A stretch of DNA of 64,000 bases from Cryptosporangium aurantiacum (GCF_900143005.1 NZ_FRCS01000010.1:1-64000); one strand, 5' to 3'. Shown: positions 26,788 to 35,611, counted from the stretch's first letter. Notes: generated by a model from the letters alone, not told the origin. Program-made: numbers and translations.

Positions 26788-27078
26788 TTACGCGACGAGC
26801 GGCCCGCGCGGTCGGAAGGTGATGTCGAGGTCGGCGTTGAGGGCAGCTGCCAGCCTGGCGAGCAGCGGGACTGTCGGTGTAGCGCCACCGGATTCGAGTC
26901 GGGACAGCTGCGGCTGGGTCATGCCGGCCCGTTCCGCCAATTCAGCTTGTGTCAGTCCGAGCGCAGTACGGCGGTCGTAGACCATCTGACCAAGAAGAAG
27001 CGCGGCGCGCGCTTCTTCGTACGCACCCGCATGTTGCTCCGAGCCGGTGCGCTCCCATCGGACGTGTTCCGCGTTCAT
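26788..27078 (-). CDS. HigA-like XRE-family antitoxin
   Basis: The 96-residue product has an XRE HTH in its C-terminal half: RTALGLTQAELAERAGMTQPQLSRLESG. The N-terminal part (HAGAYEEARAALLLGQMVYDRR) probably binds the toxin. The ATG at 27078 has GGGGAG five bases upstream; the longer frame is not supported. It follows the toxin gene by 16 bp, in the toxin-first order typical of HigBA. HigA-type antitoxins repress their own operon. Confidence 0.85.
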   Translation of the reverse strand: MNAEHVRWERTGSEQHAGAYEEARAALLLGQMVYDRRTALGLTQAELAERAGMTQPQLSRLESGGATPTVPLLARLAAALNADLDITFRPRGPLVA

Positions 27079-27094
27079 CGCGCTCCCCGAACCC

Positions 27095-27475
27095 TCAGTT
27101 CCATTTCCGCTCGTACAGTGCAGTCGCGGGCGCATGGTTCGCGTGGTCCGCTGCGCACTCCTGCTGGGCCATGATCGCCCGTTCGACCTCTGCCCGCTCC
27201 ACCTGTCTGCTCTTTCGGAAGACGGTCAGGAGTACGACTCTGGCTCCCGGCGCGAGCCAGTAGCTGATGCGAACCGCCCCCTTACTCAGGTGGAAGCGCA
27301 GCTCGCGAGTCTTCCCCGATAAATGACGCGAGTACGGCTCGCCGAGCGTCTCCGCCCGGTCGGCCAAGATGTCAGCCATTGCTTCGACCTTCGCGTACTC
27401 CGTGAGCGTCAGCGTTTCCAACCAGTCCCGGACCTCGGGCTCTAGCTCGATCACGTAGCGCCTGGCACTAAACAT
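27095..27475 (-). CDS. HigB/RelE-family toxin (Gp49-like)
   Basis: The product (126 residues from the ATG at 27475) resembles phage-derived Gp49/HigB toxins, which cut mRNA on the ribosome. Supporting residues are YVIELEPEVRDWLETLTLTEYAKVE, the RELRFHLSKGAVRISYWLAPGARVVLLTVFRKS core and the final helix. GAGGAAGG precedes the ATG at short spacing; a TTG at 27538 would give 147 residues with a basic leader. The catalytic Arg/Lys residues in RELRFHL and FRKS are present, so it looks active. Confidence 0.83.
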   Translation of the reverse strand: MFSARRYVIELEPEVRDWLETLTLTEYAKVEAMADILADRAETLGEPYSRHLSGKTRELRFHLSKGAVRISYWLAPGARVVLLTVFRKSRQVERAEVERAIMAQQECAADHANHAPATALYERKWN

Positions 27476-27633
27476 ATACCTTCCTCGGTATGTCCGGCGC
27501 GGCTTTTTCTCATCGTCGGACGGCGACCCCGGCGGCAATCTTGTTGGTATGAGTTATGTTACCGGCTGTCGAGCCGGTCCAAGGACTGTCCACAGGCGGC
27601 GAGCGTGTCCGCTCTGCATGCGTCTTTCACGCC

Positions 27634-27726
27634 CGCTACGAGCGTTACTCGCCGAGGCGGCTGCCGGGCCGGCACCTACCATCCTCGGGCGCGGTCTCCC
27701 ACGAGACCGCGTCCGTTCTGTCCGGC
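27634..27726. repeat. 95-bp direct repeat, copy B
   Basis: Near-identical to copy A (26684-26779), in the same orientation, with the same 9-bp hairpin (27690-27698 and 27703-27711). It begins 21 bases after the stop codon of the phosphatase-like gene. Copies A and B bracket the HigB/HigA pair. Confidence 0.9.
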
Positions 27727-27746
27727 GCCCTGGGAGCGCGTCTGTT

Positions 27747-28157
27747 TTACGCGCGGGCGTCGACGGCGAGGTTGCGGACCCAGCGCGCCTGCCACGGCAT
27801 TTCGACCGCGCTGCGGTGGTAGGCGCTTCGCACCCAGGCCACCGCCTCGGTGGCGGGCATGCCGTCGAATACGGCCAGCGCCGCCAGCGCCGTTCCCGTA
27901 CGGCCCCGGCCGCCGCCGCACGCCACCTCGACGAACGCCCCGTCGCGTGCCCGCTGCAGCGCGTCGCGCAGCGCCTCGATGGCGTCCGCGCGATCGCGGG
28001 GCACCCAGAAGTCGGGCCAGACGATCCGTCGATGCGGCCACGCCGGCAGCGGACCCTCGGCGAGCGCGAGCAGGTAGTCGGCCGGTGTCTCGGGCTGGTC
28101 CCGCAGACGCCGGCCGCGCACGCGAAGTCCCGACGGCAACTCGACAACGCCAGCCAT
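27747..28157 (-). CDS. Protein-tyrosine-phosphatase-like protein
   Basis: The 136-residue product contains FVEVACGGGRGRTGTALA, which holds the C(X5)R(T) phosphatase loop (Cys-Gly3-Arg-Gly-Arg-Thr), and an upstream RIVWPDFWVPRDRADAI segment where the general-acid Asp would lie. It fits the small dual-specificity/tyrosine phosphatases. The usual His before the Cys is replaced by Ala (VACGG), which is atypical, so its activity is uncertain. The ATG at 28157 has a weak RBS. Divergent from the methyltransferase gene. Confidence 0.75.
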   Translation of the reverse strand: MAGVVELPSGLRVRGRRLRDQPETPADYLLALAEGPLPAWPHRRIVWPDFWVPRDRADAIEALRDALQRARDGAFVEVACGGGRGRTGTALAALAVFDGMPATEAVAWVRSAYHRSAVEMPWQARWVRNLAVDARA

Positions 28158-28215
28158 GTCCCTACTCTGCCGCAGGGCACCGCCGCCCGAGGCCGGTTCG
28201 GTAGCGTCCCCAGCC

Positions 28216-28884
28216 GTGACCGAGCCCCACCTGGTGCGCGCTGCGTACGACGCCATTGCCGCCGACTACGCCGATCACTTCGCCGACGAACTCGCCGAAC
28301 GCCCGATCGACCGTGCGTTCCTCACCGCGTTCGCCGAACTGGTCCGCCGCGACGCAGCGCCCGCGGCCGGGCCCGCAGCCGAGCGCGGGCCGCTGGTGGC
28401 GGACGTCGGGTGCGGTCCCGGGCTTCGGACCGCGTTTCTGCAGGACCTCGGCCTCACGATGATCGGCATCGACCTCTCACCAGAAATGGTCGCGGTCGCC
28501 CGGCAGCGCCATCCACGCCCCCGCTTCGAGGTCGGCTCGATGCTCGACCTCCCGCTCCCGACCTCCTCGGTGCACGGCCTCGCTGCGATGTACTCGCTCA
28601 TCCACGTCGCCGACGAGTTTCTCCCCACCGCCGTCGCGGAGTTCGCCCGCGTCCTCGCGCCCGGCGGCCACACCCTGGTCGTCTTCCAAACGGACGCCGA
28701 GACGCTCCACCTCGCCGAGGCGTTCGGCAAGCCGCTCGGACTCGACTATCTCCGGCATCCGGTCGACCGCATCGCCGGCTTGCTCAAGACGAACGGCATC
28801 ACGGTCCACACCCGCATGCTGCGCGAGCCCGACGAGACGATGACCGCCCCGCACGCGTTCCTCCTCGCCCGCAAGCAGGCGTAA
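28216..28884 (+). CDS. SAM-dependent methyltransferase
   Basis: The 222-residue product is a class I methyltransferase: VADVGCGPGLRTAFL is motif I, GIDLSPEMVAVARQRHP is motif II/post-I, and GGHTLVVFQTD is near motif III. It is of the UbiE/BioC-like type; the substrate is unknown. I start at the GTG at 28216, because the earlier frame codes an Arg/Pro leader inside the divergent promoter. The nucleotidyltransferase gene follows after three bases, so they are probably co-transcribed. Confidence 0.88.
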   Translation: MTEPHLVRAAYDAIAADYADHFADELAERPIDRAFLTAFAELVRRDAAPAAGPAAERGPLVADVGCGPGLRTAFLQDLGLTMIGIDLSPEMVAVARQRHPRPRFEVGSMLDLPLPTSSVHGLAAMYSLIHVADEFLPTAVAEFARVLAPGGHTLVVFQTDAETLHLAEAFGKPLGLDYLRHPVDRIAGLLKTNGITVHTRMLREPDETMTAPHAFLLARKQA

Positions 28885-28887
28885 CGC

Positions 28888-29643
28888 ATGGACAGCGAGA
28901 TCCAGTGCTACCTCGACGCCCTGGTCGCGAGAGCCGGAGGAATCCTCGACCTCACCGGCGCCTACGCCGCCGGTTCGATCGCGCTGGACGCCTACCAGCC
29001 CGGACGGAGCGACGTCGACGTGGCGCTGGTCGTCGAGGATGCGGTGCCGGACTTGCAGAAGCGAGCGCTGGTCGACGCGCTTCGGCACGAGAACTTCGCC
29101 TGCCCGGCGAGGGGTCTGGAACTGGTCGTCTACCGGAGTGCGGTGGCGCGATCGGGTGCGGTGGAACCTGGTTTTGAGGTCGAGCTGAACACCGGGCCGC
29201 GGATGGACTTCCGCGAGACCCACGACCCGGACGCCCGGCCCGCCGCGGACGGCCGGTTCTGGTACGCGCTCGACCGCAGCATCCTGCACCAGTCCGGACG
29301 AGCGTTGCTCGGTGCGCCCGCCGACGAGATGTTCGCCGACCTCGCGTCCGGCGACCTGCAACAACTCCTGCTGGAGGCCCTCACCTGGTGGCTAGCGCTC
29401 CCCGCGACCGAGGACGCCGTACTCGGAGCGTGCCGTTCACTCGTGAAGCACCGGTACGGCCGTTGGCTCTCGAAAGTCGACGCCGGCCTGCGCATCGCGT
29501 CCACCGGCTGTTCGTCCGAATTGATTGAGCGGTCGATCGCCGCCCGCGCGGGCGGACCACCGCCGCCCGGGCCGGAGGCCCGGGCGTTCCAACGGTGGGT
29601 CATCGACGAAATTCGCCGAGTACGTCCAGGTAGTGCTGGTTGA
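28888..29643 (+). CDS. Nucleotidyltransferase, aminoglycoside adenylyltransferase-like
   Basis: The 251-residue product has the nucleotidyltransferase signature, GSIALDAYQPGRSDVDVALV (Gly-Ser and the Asp-x-Asp pair), then a helical C-terminal domain with WALDRSILHQ-type sequence reading WYALDRSILHQSG, as in ANT(3'')/AadA-like proteins. Such enzymes adenylylate aminoglycosides, or are orphan relatives with other substrates. Length fits. Its last 44 bp overlap the convergent VOC gene. Confidence 0.82.
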   Translation: MDSEIQCYLDALVARAGGILDLTGAYAAGSIALDAYQPGRSDVDVALVVEDAVPDLQKRALVDALRHENFACPARGLELVVYRSAVARSGAVEPGFEVELNTGPRMDFRETHDPDARPAADGRFWYALDRSILHQSGRALLGAPADEMFADLASGDLQQLLLEALTWWLALPATEDAVLGACRSLVKHRYGRWLSKVDAGLRIASTGCSSELIERSIAARAGGPPPPGPEARAFQRWVIDEIRRVRPGSAG

Positions 29644-30007
29644 ACATGACGCCGAGCACGTTGCCGAACGGGTCGATCACCGACGCCGTGACGTAGCCCG
29701 GTCCGCGTTCGATCGGCTTCTCGTGCTCGGTCGCGCCCAGCTCGAGCAGCCGGGCGTAGGCCGCCTCGATGTCGTCCACCGCCCAGAACGTGATCGGACC
29801 CGCGCCCGCTTTGATCGGCGGCGCGAACTTGCGGTCGAGCAGACCGAGCTCGTGCTTGTAGTCGCCGATCCGGAACTCGATGTACGCGGGCGGCCCCTCT
29901 TCCGGCCGGACGAAGTAGGGCTCGACGCCGAGCAGCTCGGTGTACCAGTCCGCGGCCGCCTGAACGTCGTCGGCGAAGTACGTGATGGTCGTGAACCCTC
30001 GCAACAT
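29600..30007 (-). CDS. VOC/glyoxalase-like protein
   Basis: The 135-residue product shows the paired beta-alpha-beta-beta-beta modules of the vicinal oxygen chelate fold: TITYFADDVQAAADWYTELLG at the start and DIEAAYARLLELGATEHEKPIERG plus DPFGNVLGVMFN at the end. Such proteins can be dioxygenases, glyoxalases or resistance binders; the metal ligands cannot be assigned with confidence. GGAG lies eight bases upstream. A divergent WYL regulator and a palindrome suggest that it is regulated from the shared gap. Confidence 0.85.
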   Translation of the reverse strand: MLRGFTTITYFADDVQAAADWYTELLGVEPYFVRPEEGPPAYIEFRIGDYKHELGLLDRKFAPPIKAGAGPITFWAVDDIEAAYARLLELGATEHEKPIERGPGYVTASVIDPFGNVLGVMFNQHYLDVLGEFRR

Positions 30008-30052
30008 TGGTGCGCTCCTTCTCTCTGGTTGATGAAATCCATCTTCCGCGCC

Positions 30053-30077
30053 AAAGTGCTCACCAACTGATCACTTT
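30053..30077. promoter_or_regulatory. Palindromic operator candidate
   Basis: AAAGTGCTCA (30053-30062) and TGATCACTTT (30068-30077) are complementary at nine of ten positions around a 5-bp centre. They sit in the 88-bp gap between the divergent VOC and WYL-regulator genes. The symmetry suggests a dimeric repressor, most likely the adjacent WYL protein. Confidence 0.6.
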
Positions 30078-30095
30078 TAGCGCGAAACTCGATTC

Positions 30096-31031
30096 ATGCG
30101 CGCTGACCGCCTCGTCGCCACCCTGTTGCTGCTCCAGGCCAAGGGCCGGGTGACCGCAAAAGAGCTGGCCACGGAGCTGGAGATCTCGGTCGCCACCGCC
30201 CGCCGCGACCTGGAGGCGCTCTCGGCCGCGGGCATCCCGGTCTACCCCCAGGCCGGACGCGGCGGTGGATGGTCGCTGGTGGGCGGCGCTAGGACCGACC
30301 TGAGCGGGCTGTCAGCCACCGAGGCACAGGCGTTGTTCCTGCTGGTGGGCCCGGCTGCGGCGGTGTCCGACGACGCCAAAGCAGCGCTCCGCAAGCTCGT
30401 CCAGGCGCTACCGAAGACGTTCCGCGCCGACGCCGAGGCAGCAGCGGACGCCACGATGATCGATCCGACGCGCTGGGGCGAGCGGGAGCGGCAGCGCCCC
30501 GAACGCGTCGAGTTGCTGCAGAGCGCGGTCGTGCGGCGGCGCCGGGTGCGCCTGGTCTACACGAGCGGCAAGCGCGAACGCACCGAACGGCTCGTCGACC
30601 CGTGGGGGCTCGTCGACAAGGACGACGTTTGGTACCTGATCGCGGGCACCGACAACGGACGCCGCACGTTTCGCGTCGATCGAATCGTGGAGGCCGAGCC
30701 GACCGAAGAGCCCAGCAGCCGACCGGACGACTTCGCCCTGGCGGAGGCCTGGGAGGAGGTGGTCGGCGAGGTCGAAGAACGACGCTCGCGGACCTGGGCG
30801 ACCGTGCTGATCGAGACCCGGTTCGTGCCGATCCTGCGTGGCCACTTCGGACGGCACTGCCACGTCGACGCCGAGATCGACGGCCGCAGCCAGGTACGGG
30901 TCGGAGCCCCGACTCCGCTGGACATCGCCCGCAACCTGGCCGGCTGGGGCGGCCAGGTCGAGGTACTGGATCCGCCGCCGGTCCGGGCACAGCTGGCCCG
31001 GATCGGCGCGGAACTGGTGAGCCGTTACTGA
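30096..31031 (+). CDS. DeoR-like HTH and WYL-domain regulator
   Basis: The 311-residue product begins with an HTH_11-type winged helix (GRVTAKELATELEISVATARRDLEAL) and continues with a WYL domain (residues ~150-205: RVRLVYTSGKRERTERLVDPWGLV and DVWYLIAGTDNGRRTFRVDRI), then a WCX extension. WYL proteins bind nucleic-acid or small ligands and regulate neighbouring genes. Divergent from the VOC gene, with a palindrome between. Its stop overlaps the convergent SRPBCC gene by 7 bp. Confidence 0.9.
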   Translation: MRADRLVATLLLLQAKGRVTAKELATELEISVATARRDLEALSAAGIPVYPQAGRGGGWSLVGGARTDLSGLSATEAQALFLLVGPAAAVSDDAKAALRKLVQALPKTFRADAEAAADATMIDPTRWGERERQRPERVELLQSAVVRRRRVRLVYTSGKRERTERLVDPWGLVDKDDVWYLIAGTDNGRRTFRVDRIVEAEPTEEPSSRPDDFALAEAWEEVVGEVEERRSRTWATVLIETRFVPILRGHFGRHCHVDAEIDGRSQVRVGAPTPLDIARNLAGWGGQVEVLDPPPVRAQLARIGAELVSRY

Positions 31032-31462
31032 GACAGGTACTCGGACAGGGCCTTCATCGCCGGGTCGAACACCTGCGTGGCGAAGAACGACGTCCAGTGG
31101 CCGCGCTCGGCCTCGTTGCAGTCGAAGACGACGCTGTACTCGAGGAACGAGCGTCCGTCGGACACCGGCGTCACACGCAACGTCGCCACGTAGTCGACCA
31201 CCGGGAACGGCGCCGGGTCCACGAACTCGTAACTGTACGACCGGTCGAGATCGGACAGCGCGAGCAGTCGCTCCCGGATCGTCGACTCACCGAGCTTGAA
31301 CGCGCGAACCGCACCGACTTGGTCCGCGGCCTTGCCGTCCTCGATCCGGCTCTCGCTCACTGCGGCAGACCACCACGTGGCCAGGCCGTTGAAGTCGCGC
31401 ACCACCGCCCACACCGTGGCGGCATCCTGCTCGAACACCGTGCTGTAGTACGACCGGGCCAT
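31025..31462 (-). CDS. SRPBCC (START-like) ligand-binding protein
   Basis: The 145-residue product has the helix-grip pattern of polyketide-cyclase-like proteins: SYYSTVFEQDAATVWAVVRDFNGLATWW at the start, central strands, and FFATQVFDPAMKALSEYL as the long C-terminal helix. AGGAGG precedes the ATG. Substrate unknown. The MocR gene lies ten bases upstream on the same strand, so co-transcription is likely. Confidence 0.88.
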   Translation of the reverse strand: MARSYYSTVFEQDAATVWAVVRDFNGLATWWSAAVSESRIEDGKAADQVGAVRAFKLGESTIRERLLALSDLDRSYSYEFVDPAPFPVVDYVATLRVTPVSDGRSFLEYSVVFDCNEAERGHWTSFFATQVFDPAMKALSEYLSQ

Positions 31463-31472
31463 GAACGTCCTC

Positions 31473-32861
31473 CTAGGGGTTGAGTGCGGTCAGTCCGGCC
31501 CGCAGCATGGTCGGCTCGTGCCAGACCGGTAGCCGCAGGAACGTGCGTTGGCCGGCGTAGGTGGAGAAGCCCGGCCCGGCCGCCAGGCGGACGCCGACCC
31601 GCTTGCCGCGTTCGGCCAGCGCGACGGCGTCCTGACCGGTGTCGACCCACAGCCCGGAGCCGCCGCGGATCGGGGCCCAGCTCCACTCCGGGAACGCCGC
31701 GGTGAGCTCGGCTTCGGTCGCCGCCAGCGCGTCGGTCAGCATCGTCCGCCGCTGCGCGCGGGCGACATCGGTGCGACCGATCAACTCCACCGCCAGCAGC
31801 TGGTCGACGATCGACGATGCCAGGTCGACCGCTTTCCGCAGCTCGACGAGGCCGTGGATCCGGGTCTCGCAAGCGCGGATCCAACCGATCCGGACGCCAC
31901 CCCAGAACAACTTCGACGCGCTGCCGATCGTCATCAGCAGTTCGGGGTTCACCAGACCGGCGAGCGTGCGCGCGACGGCCGGGCCGTTCAGCGTCAGATC
32001 GGCCGAGCAGGTGTCCTCGATCGTCGCCAGCCCGGCCCCGTTGATCACCGCCGCGAGTTCGCTGCGCGTGGCGTCGGACATGCCGCGGCCGGTCGGGTTG
32101 TGGATCGCGGTCTGGCAGTACAGGGCCTGTGGTTTGCGGCTCAGCGCGCGCCGAACCTGCTCGACGTCGATGCCGCCGCCGTCCAGCGGCAGTCCTTCGA
32201 CTCGGGAGTCCGTCGAGCGAACCACCTCGAGCGCCCCCCGGTACGTGGGCTCCTCCATCAGCACCAGGTCACCGCTGCCCGCCAGGCTGGTGACCGCGAG
32301 CCAGGTGGCCTGCTGCGCTCCCGAGGTCACCAGGATCTGCTGCGGCCGGGTCGGCAAGCCGTCGCGGGTGTATCGGTCGGCGATCGCCTGGCGCAACACC
32401 GGCAGCCCGGCCGGAAAGTACCCATCGGTGGACAGGTACGCGGTGAGTTCCCCGTTCGGGCGGCGTCCGAGGACCTCGGCGGCGACCGGTGAGGCGGGCA
32501 GCGAGCCGGTCGACAGGTCGATGACGTCGGCCGGTGCGCTAGTGAACGAGAACAGGCGGCCGCTGGGACGGGCGTGCAGCTGACCGCGGGCCGAGCGCAC
32601 GCGGGAGCCGGAGCCCCGGTTGGTGGCGACGTAACCGCGCGCCTCCAGCGCCTCGTAGGCGGCGGTGACCGTGCCGCGGGAGACCAGGAGTGCGGTGGCG
32701 AGTCCTCGTTGCGGTGGCAACAGGGCACCTGCCGGGACCAGCCCCACGTCGATCAGTTCGACCAGGGCGGTGACGAGGTCGTCGGCGAGCGTGGCCCGGC
32801 CGGTCGTCCAGCGGCCGAGCAGACGGCACAGCTCGCTGGAGTCCAGTGCCGTCGTCGCCAC
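31473..32861 (-). CDS. MocR/PdxR-type PLP-dependent regulator
   Basis: The 462-residue product fuses a GntR winged helix (LVPAGALLPPQRGLATALLVSRGTVTAAYEALEARGYV) to an aminotransferase-like fold with the PLP lysine in GSASKLFWGG and an NPTGRGMSD segment. MocR proteins sense PLP or amino compounds and regulate a divergent gene. I start at the GTG at 32861; the much longer open frame upstream is in a GC-rich shadow. A long palindrome (32897-32920) lies in the divergent gap, before the Tm-1-like gene. Confidence 0.88.
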   Translation of the reverse strand: MATTALDSSELCRLLGRWTTGRATLADDLVTALVELIDVGLVPAGALLPPQRGLATALLVSRGTVTAAYEALEARGYVATNRGSGSRVRSARGQLHARPSGRLFSFTSAPADVIDLSTGSLPASPVAAEVLGRRPNGELTAYLSTDGYFPAGLPVLRQAIADRYTRDGLPTRPQQILVTSGAQQATWLAVTSLAGSGDLVLMEEPTYRGALEVVRSTDSRVEGLPLDGGGIDVEQVRRALSRKPQALYCQTAIHNPTGRGMSDATRSELAAVINGAGLATIEDTCSADLTLNGPAVARTLAGLVNPELLMTIGSASKLFWGGVRIGWIRACETRIHGLVELRKAVDLASSIVDQLLAVELIGRTDVARAQRRTMLTDALAATEAELTAAFPEWSWAPIRGGSGLWVDTGQDAVALAERGKRVGVRLAAGPGFSTYAGQRTFLRLPVWHEPTMLRAGLTALNP

Positions 32862-32896
32862 AGGTGCACTGTGCCACCGCAGGGCACCCCCGGAGT

Positions 32897-32920
32897 GGGC
32901 CAATCGGCAGGAATTGGCCC
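32897..32920. promoter_or_regulatory. MocR operator candidate
   Basis: GGGCCAAT (32897-32904) and ATTGGCCC (32913-32920) are perfectly complementary around an 8-bp centre, in the 115-bp gap between the MocR-type regulator and the divergent Tm-1-like gene. Confidence 0.6.
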
Positions 32921-32976
32921 GGACGTGCCCACCGGCCAGGCCTAGCCTCGGATCAAACCGGCGAAAGGTGAGGTCA

Positions 32977-34200
32977 ATGGCGACCGTTGCGCTGCTCGGC
33001 ACGTTCGACACCAAGGGCGACGAGTACACGTGGCTCCGCGACCGGCTCCGCGAGTCCGGCGTCGACGTCCTGACGATCGACGTCGGCTCGTTCTCCACCA
33101 GCACGCTCGCGGACGTGCCCTCCGACGAGGTCCTGCGCGCTGCCGGCGCCGACCCCTCCGAACTGCGCGAACGGCGCGACCGCGGCGAGATGATGGCTGC
33201 GATGGGCGTCGGTGCCGCGCTCGTCGTCCGCCAGCTGTTCGACCAGGGCCGGGTGCACGGGTTACTCGCCGTGGGTGGCTCGGGTGGTTCGTCGGTGGCG
33301 GCGCCTGCGATGCAGGCGCTCCCGATCGGCGTCCCCAAACTGCTTGTTTCGACGATGGCCAGCGGCGACGTCCAGCCTTACGTCGGCGAGGTGGACGCCA
33401 CGCTGATGTACTCCGTAGTCGACGTCGCCGGGATCAACTCGGTGTCCGAGGCAGTCCTCGGCAACGCCGCAGCCGGTATCGCCGGGATGGCGGCCGCCTA
33501 CGAGCGGCGGGCACCGGCGGCTGACCGGAAGCCACTCGTCGGCCTGACGATGTTCGGCGTCACCACCCCGGCCGCGGACGAGGCACGCGAGCGGTTGACC
33601 GACCTCGGGTACGAGGTGCTGGTCTTCCACGCGACCGGTACCGGCGGACGAGCGATGGAGAAGCTCGTCGAGTCGCGGATGCTGGCCGGGGTCTGCGACC
33701 TGACGACTACCGAGTTGTGCGACGACCTAGTCGGCGGCGTGCTCAGCGCCGGCCCGCAGCGGTTGGAGGTCGCCGGACGCCTCGGCGTGCCGCAGGTGGT
33801 GAGCGTGGGCGCGCTCGACATGGTCAACTTCGGGCCGCGCGAGACGGTGCCGCAGCAATTCGGAGAACGGAACCTGTTCGTGCACAACCCCACCGTGACG
33901 CTGATGCGGACGACGCCGGCGGAGATGGCCGAGCTCGGACGCCGGATCGCGCGGAAGCTGGCGGCTGCTACCGGCCCGACCGCGCTGTTCCTTCCGCTTC
34001 GCGGCGTGAGCGCGATCGACGTCGACGGTGGGCCGTTCCGGGACGCTTCCGCGGACGCGGCGCTGTTCGACGCGCTGCGGTCCGGCCTGGCCGGATCGAA
34101 GGTCTCGGTGTTCGAGCTGGACGTGGCGATCAACGACGCCGGGTTCGGCGCCGCCGCAGCCGAAGCGCTGCACGCGTATATCAAGGGAGCATCGGCATGA
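32977..34200 (+). CDS. Tm-1-like ATP-binding domain protein (UPF0261)
   Basis: The 407-residue product fits the Tm-1-like ATP-binding/UPF0261 family: [17 protein letters not shown] at the start, [28 protein letters not shown] and a second half with [16 protein letters not shown]. In plants, a Tm-1 protein blocks tobamovirus replication; bacterial members act in poorly known catabolic pathways. The next gene begins in its stop (ATGA at 34197). In many fungi and plants these two domains are one polypeptide, so the products likely form a complex. Confidence 0.87.
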   Translation: MATVALLGTFDTKGDEYTWLRDRLRESGVDVLTIDVGSFSTSTLADVPSDEVLRAAGADPSELRERRDRGEMMAAMGVGAALVVRQLFDQGRVHGLLAVGGSGGSSVAAPAMQALPIGVPKLLVSTMASGDVQPYVGEVDATLMYSVVDVAGINSVSEAVLGNAAAGIAGMAAAYERRAPAADRKPLVGLTMFGVTTPAADEARERLTDLGYEVLVFHATGTGGRAMEKLVESRMLAGVCDLTTTELCDDLVGGVLSAGPQRLEVAGRLGVPQVVSVGALDMVNFGPRETVPQQFGERNLFVHNPTVTLMRTTPAEMAELGRRIARKLAAATGPTALFLPLRGVSAIDVDGGPFRDASADAALFDALRSGLAGSKVSVFELDVAINDAGFGAAAAEALHAYIKGASA

Positions 34201-35045
34201 GCAGGCAAGAGATTCTCGCGCGGTTCCGGGCTAACGTCGCGGCGGGCCGTCCGATCATCGGCGGCGGCGCCGGGACCGGAATCACCGCGAAGTCGGCCGA
34301 GGCTGGCGGGATCGACCTGCTGATCATCTACAACTCCGGCCGGTTCCGGATGGCCGGCCGCGGGTCGCTGTCGGGCCTGCTGCCCTACGGTGACGCGAAC
34401 GCGATCGTGATGGAGATGGCGTCCGAGGTACTCCCGGTCGTTTCCCGGACGCCGGTGCTGGCCGGAGTGTGCGGCACCGATCCGTTCCGGGTGATGCCGT
34501 ACTTCCTGCGCCAGGTTCGCGATATCGGGTTCGCCGGGGTCCAGAACTTTCCGACGGTCGGACTGATCGACGGGGTGTTCCGCGCGAACCTTGAAGAAAC
34601 CGGGATGGGGTACGGGCACGAGGTCGACATGGTCCGGACCGCACACGAGATGGATTTGCTCACCGCGCCGTACGTGTTCGACGAGGAGCAGGCCGCCGAC
34701 ATGGCGCGAGCCGGAGCCGACATCCTGGTGCCGCACATGGGCCTGACGACGTCCGGGACGATCGGCGCGCACACTGCCTTGTCGCTGCCGGAGGCCGCGG
34801 CTCGGGTTCAGGCTTTGGCGGACGCCGCCCGGCGGGTCAATCCGGACATCCTGTGCCTGTGCCACGGTGGGCCGATCGCGGAGCCGGCGGATGCGCAGTA
34901 CGTGTTGGCGCACACGGAAGGCGTCGTCGGTTTCTTCGGAGCGTCGTCGATCGAGCGCCTTCCCACGGAGGTGGGCATCCGAAAGCAGACCGAGAACTTC
35001 AAGGCGCTGACGTTCACGAAAGAAGCGGCACCCGCCGAATCCTGA
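34197..35045 (+). CDS. PEP-hydrolase/TIM-barrel signal-transduction family protein
   Basis: The 282-residue product is a TIM-barrel of the phosphoenolpyruvate-hydrolase-like family: [37 protein letters not shown], then [11 protein letters not shown] and [12 protein letters not shown]. It is coupled to the Tm-1-like gene (4-bp overlap), an arrangement common in actinobacteria and fungi. The real reaction is not established for most members. The two-gene unit is probably under the MocR regulator. Confidence 0.87.
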   Translation: MSRQEILARFRANVAAGRPIIGGGAGTGITAKSAEAGGIDLLIIYNSGRFRMAGRGSLSGLLPYGDANAIVMEMASEVLPVVSRTPVLAGVCGTDPFRVMPYFLRQVRDIGFAGVQNFPTVGLIDGVFRANLEETGMGYGHEVDMVRTAHEMDLLTAPYVFDEEQAADMARAGADILVPHMGLTTSGTIGAHTALSLPEAAARVQALADAARRVNPDILCLCHGGPIAEPADAQYVLAHTEGVVGFFGASSIERLPTEVGIRKQTENFKALTFTKEAAPAES

Positions 35046-35372
35046 GCCGATCTTCGCCGAGCACGACCACCGCGCCCTCGACGAGATCAGCCTCCGCGGC
35101 CGCGAGATTGGCGAGGATCAGAGCCGCTTGGTCCGCCGCGCGACGACCGACCAAGCGGCGAATGAGGAGAACGGACGGCGTTCGGGAACGCCGTAGTGCG
35201 AGTAATGAGCCGAAGTCGGTATCGGCCGAGACGAGCACTCGGCCTTCTGCCGCCGACCGTTCGAGTATGTCCGGTCGGACGCTGCCTGCATGCCGTACTC
35301 GCTGACGTGCGTCGCGTCGTGACCGGCCTCGGTGAGGCTCTTCGCGACGAGCGGCGAGATGTTGTTGTCCAC
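35014..35372 (-). pseudogene. DUF5615 PIN-like toxin, frameshifted
   Basis: Two overlapping minus-strand frames each hold half of a DUF5615 (Mut7-C-like PIN) protein. The first reads [27 protein letters not shown] to AASD, then leaves the family; the second continues with [21 protein letters not shown] to the end. Inserting one C near 35271-35275 restores AASDPDILERS, so a single-base deletion in a C-run broke it, or it is a sequencing error. The first codon is GTG at 35372. It follows the DUF433 gene by eight bases, as in VapBC-like modules. It overlaps the 3' end of the PEP-hydrolase-like gene. Confidence 0.75.
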
Positions 35373-35380
35373 CAGGAAGT

Positions 35381-35611
35381 TTACGCCGAGTGGCTCAGCG
35401 GGAGCTCCCTCTCTTGTACGGCCGCCGCAGCGAAGCGGAGCGCCTCTGCGACGTCATCGGGAGTGAGGTCAGGAAGCTCAGTGCGAATCTCGTCGGTGGT
35501 CATCCCGTCGGCGACCATGGCGACGACAGTCGCCACCGGAAGGCGCAGACCGCGGATGCACGGCTGGCCGTTCATGACCGCCGGGTCGACGGTGATCCGG
35601 TCGAACACCAT
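35381..35611 (-). CDS. DUF433 antitoxin-like protein
   Basis: The conserved part reads [52 protein letters not shown], a DUF433 HTH, which is found beside DUF5615 toxins. I start at 35611 because the family begins there; an in-frame ATG at 35704 sits just after a TACACT -10-like box and would be leaderless, adding 31 residues. With the toxin gene frameshifted it may be an orphan antitoxin. The stop TAA lies eight bases before the toxin start. Confidence 0.75.
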   Translation of the reverse strand: MVFDRITVDPAVMNGQPCIRGLRLPVATVVAMVADGMTTDEIRTELPDLTPDDVAEALRFAAAAVQERELPLSHSA

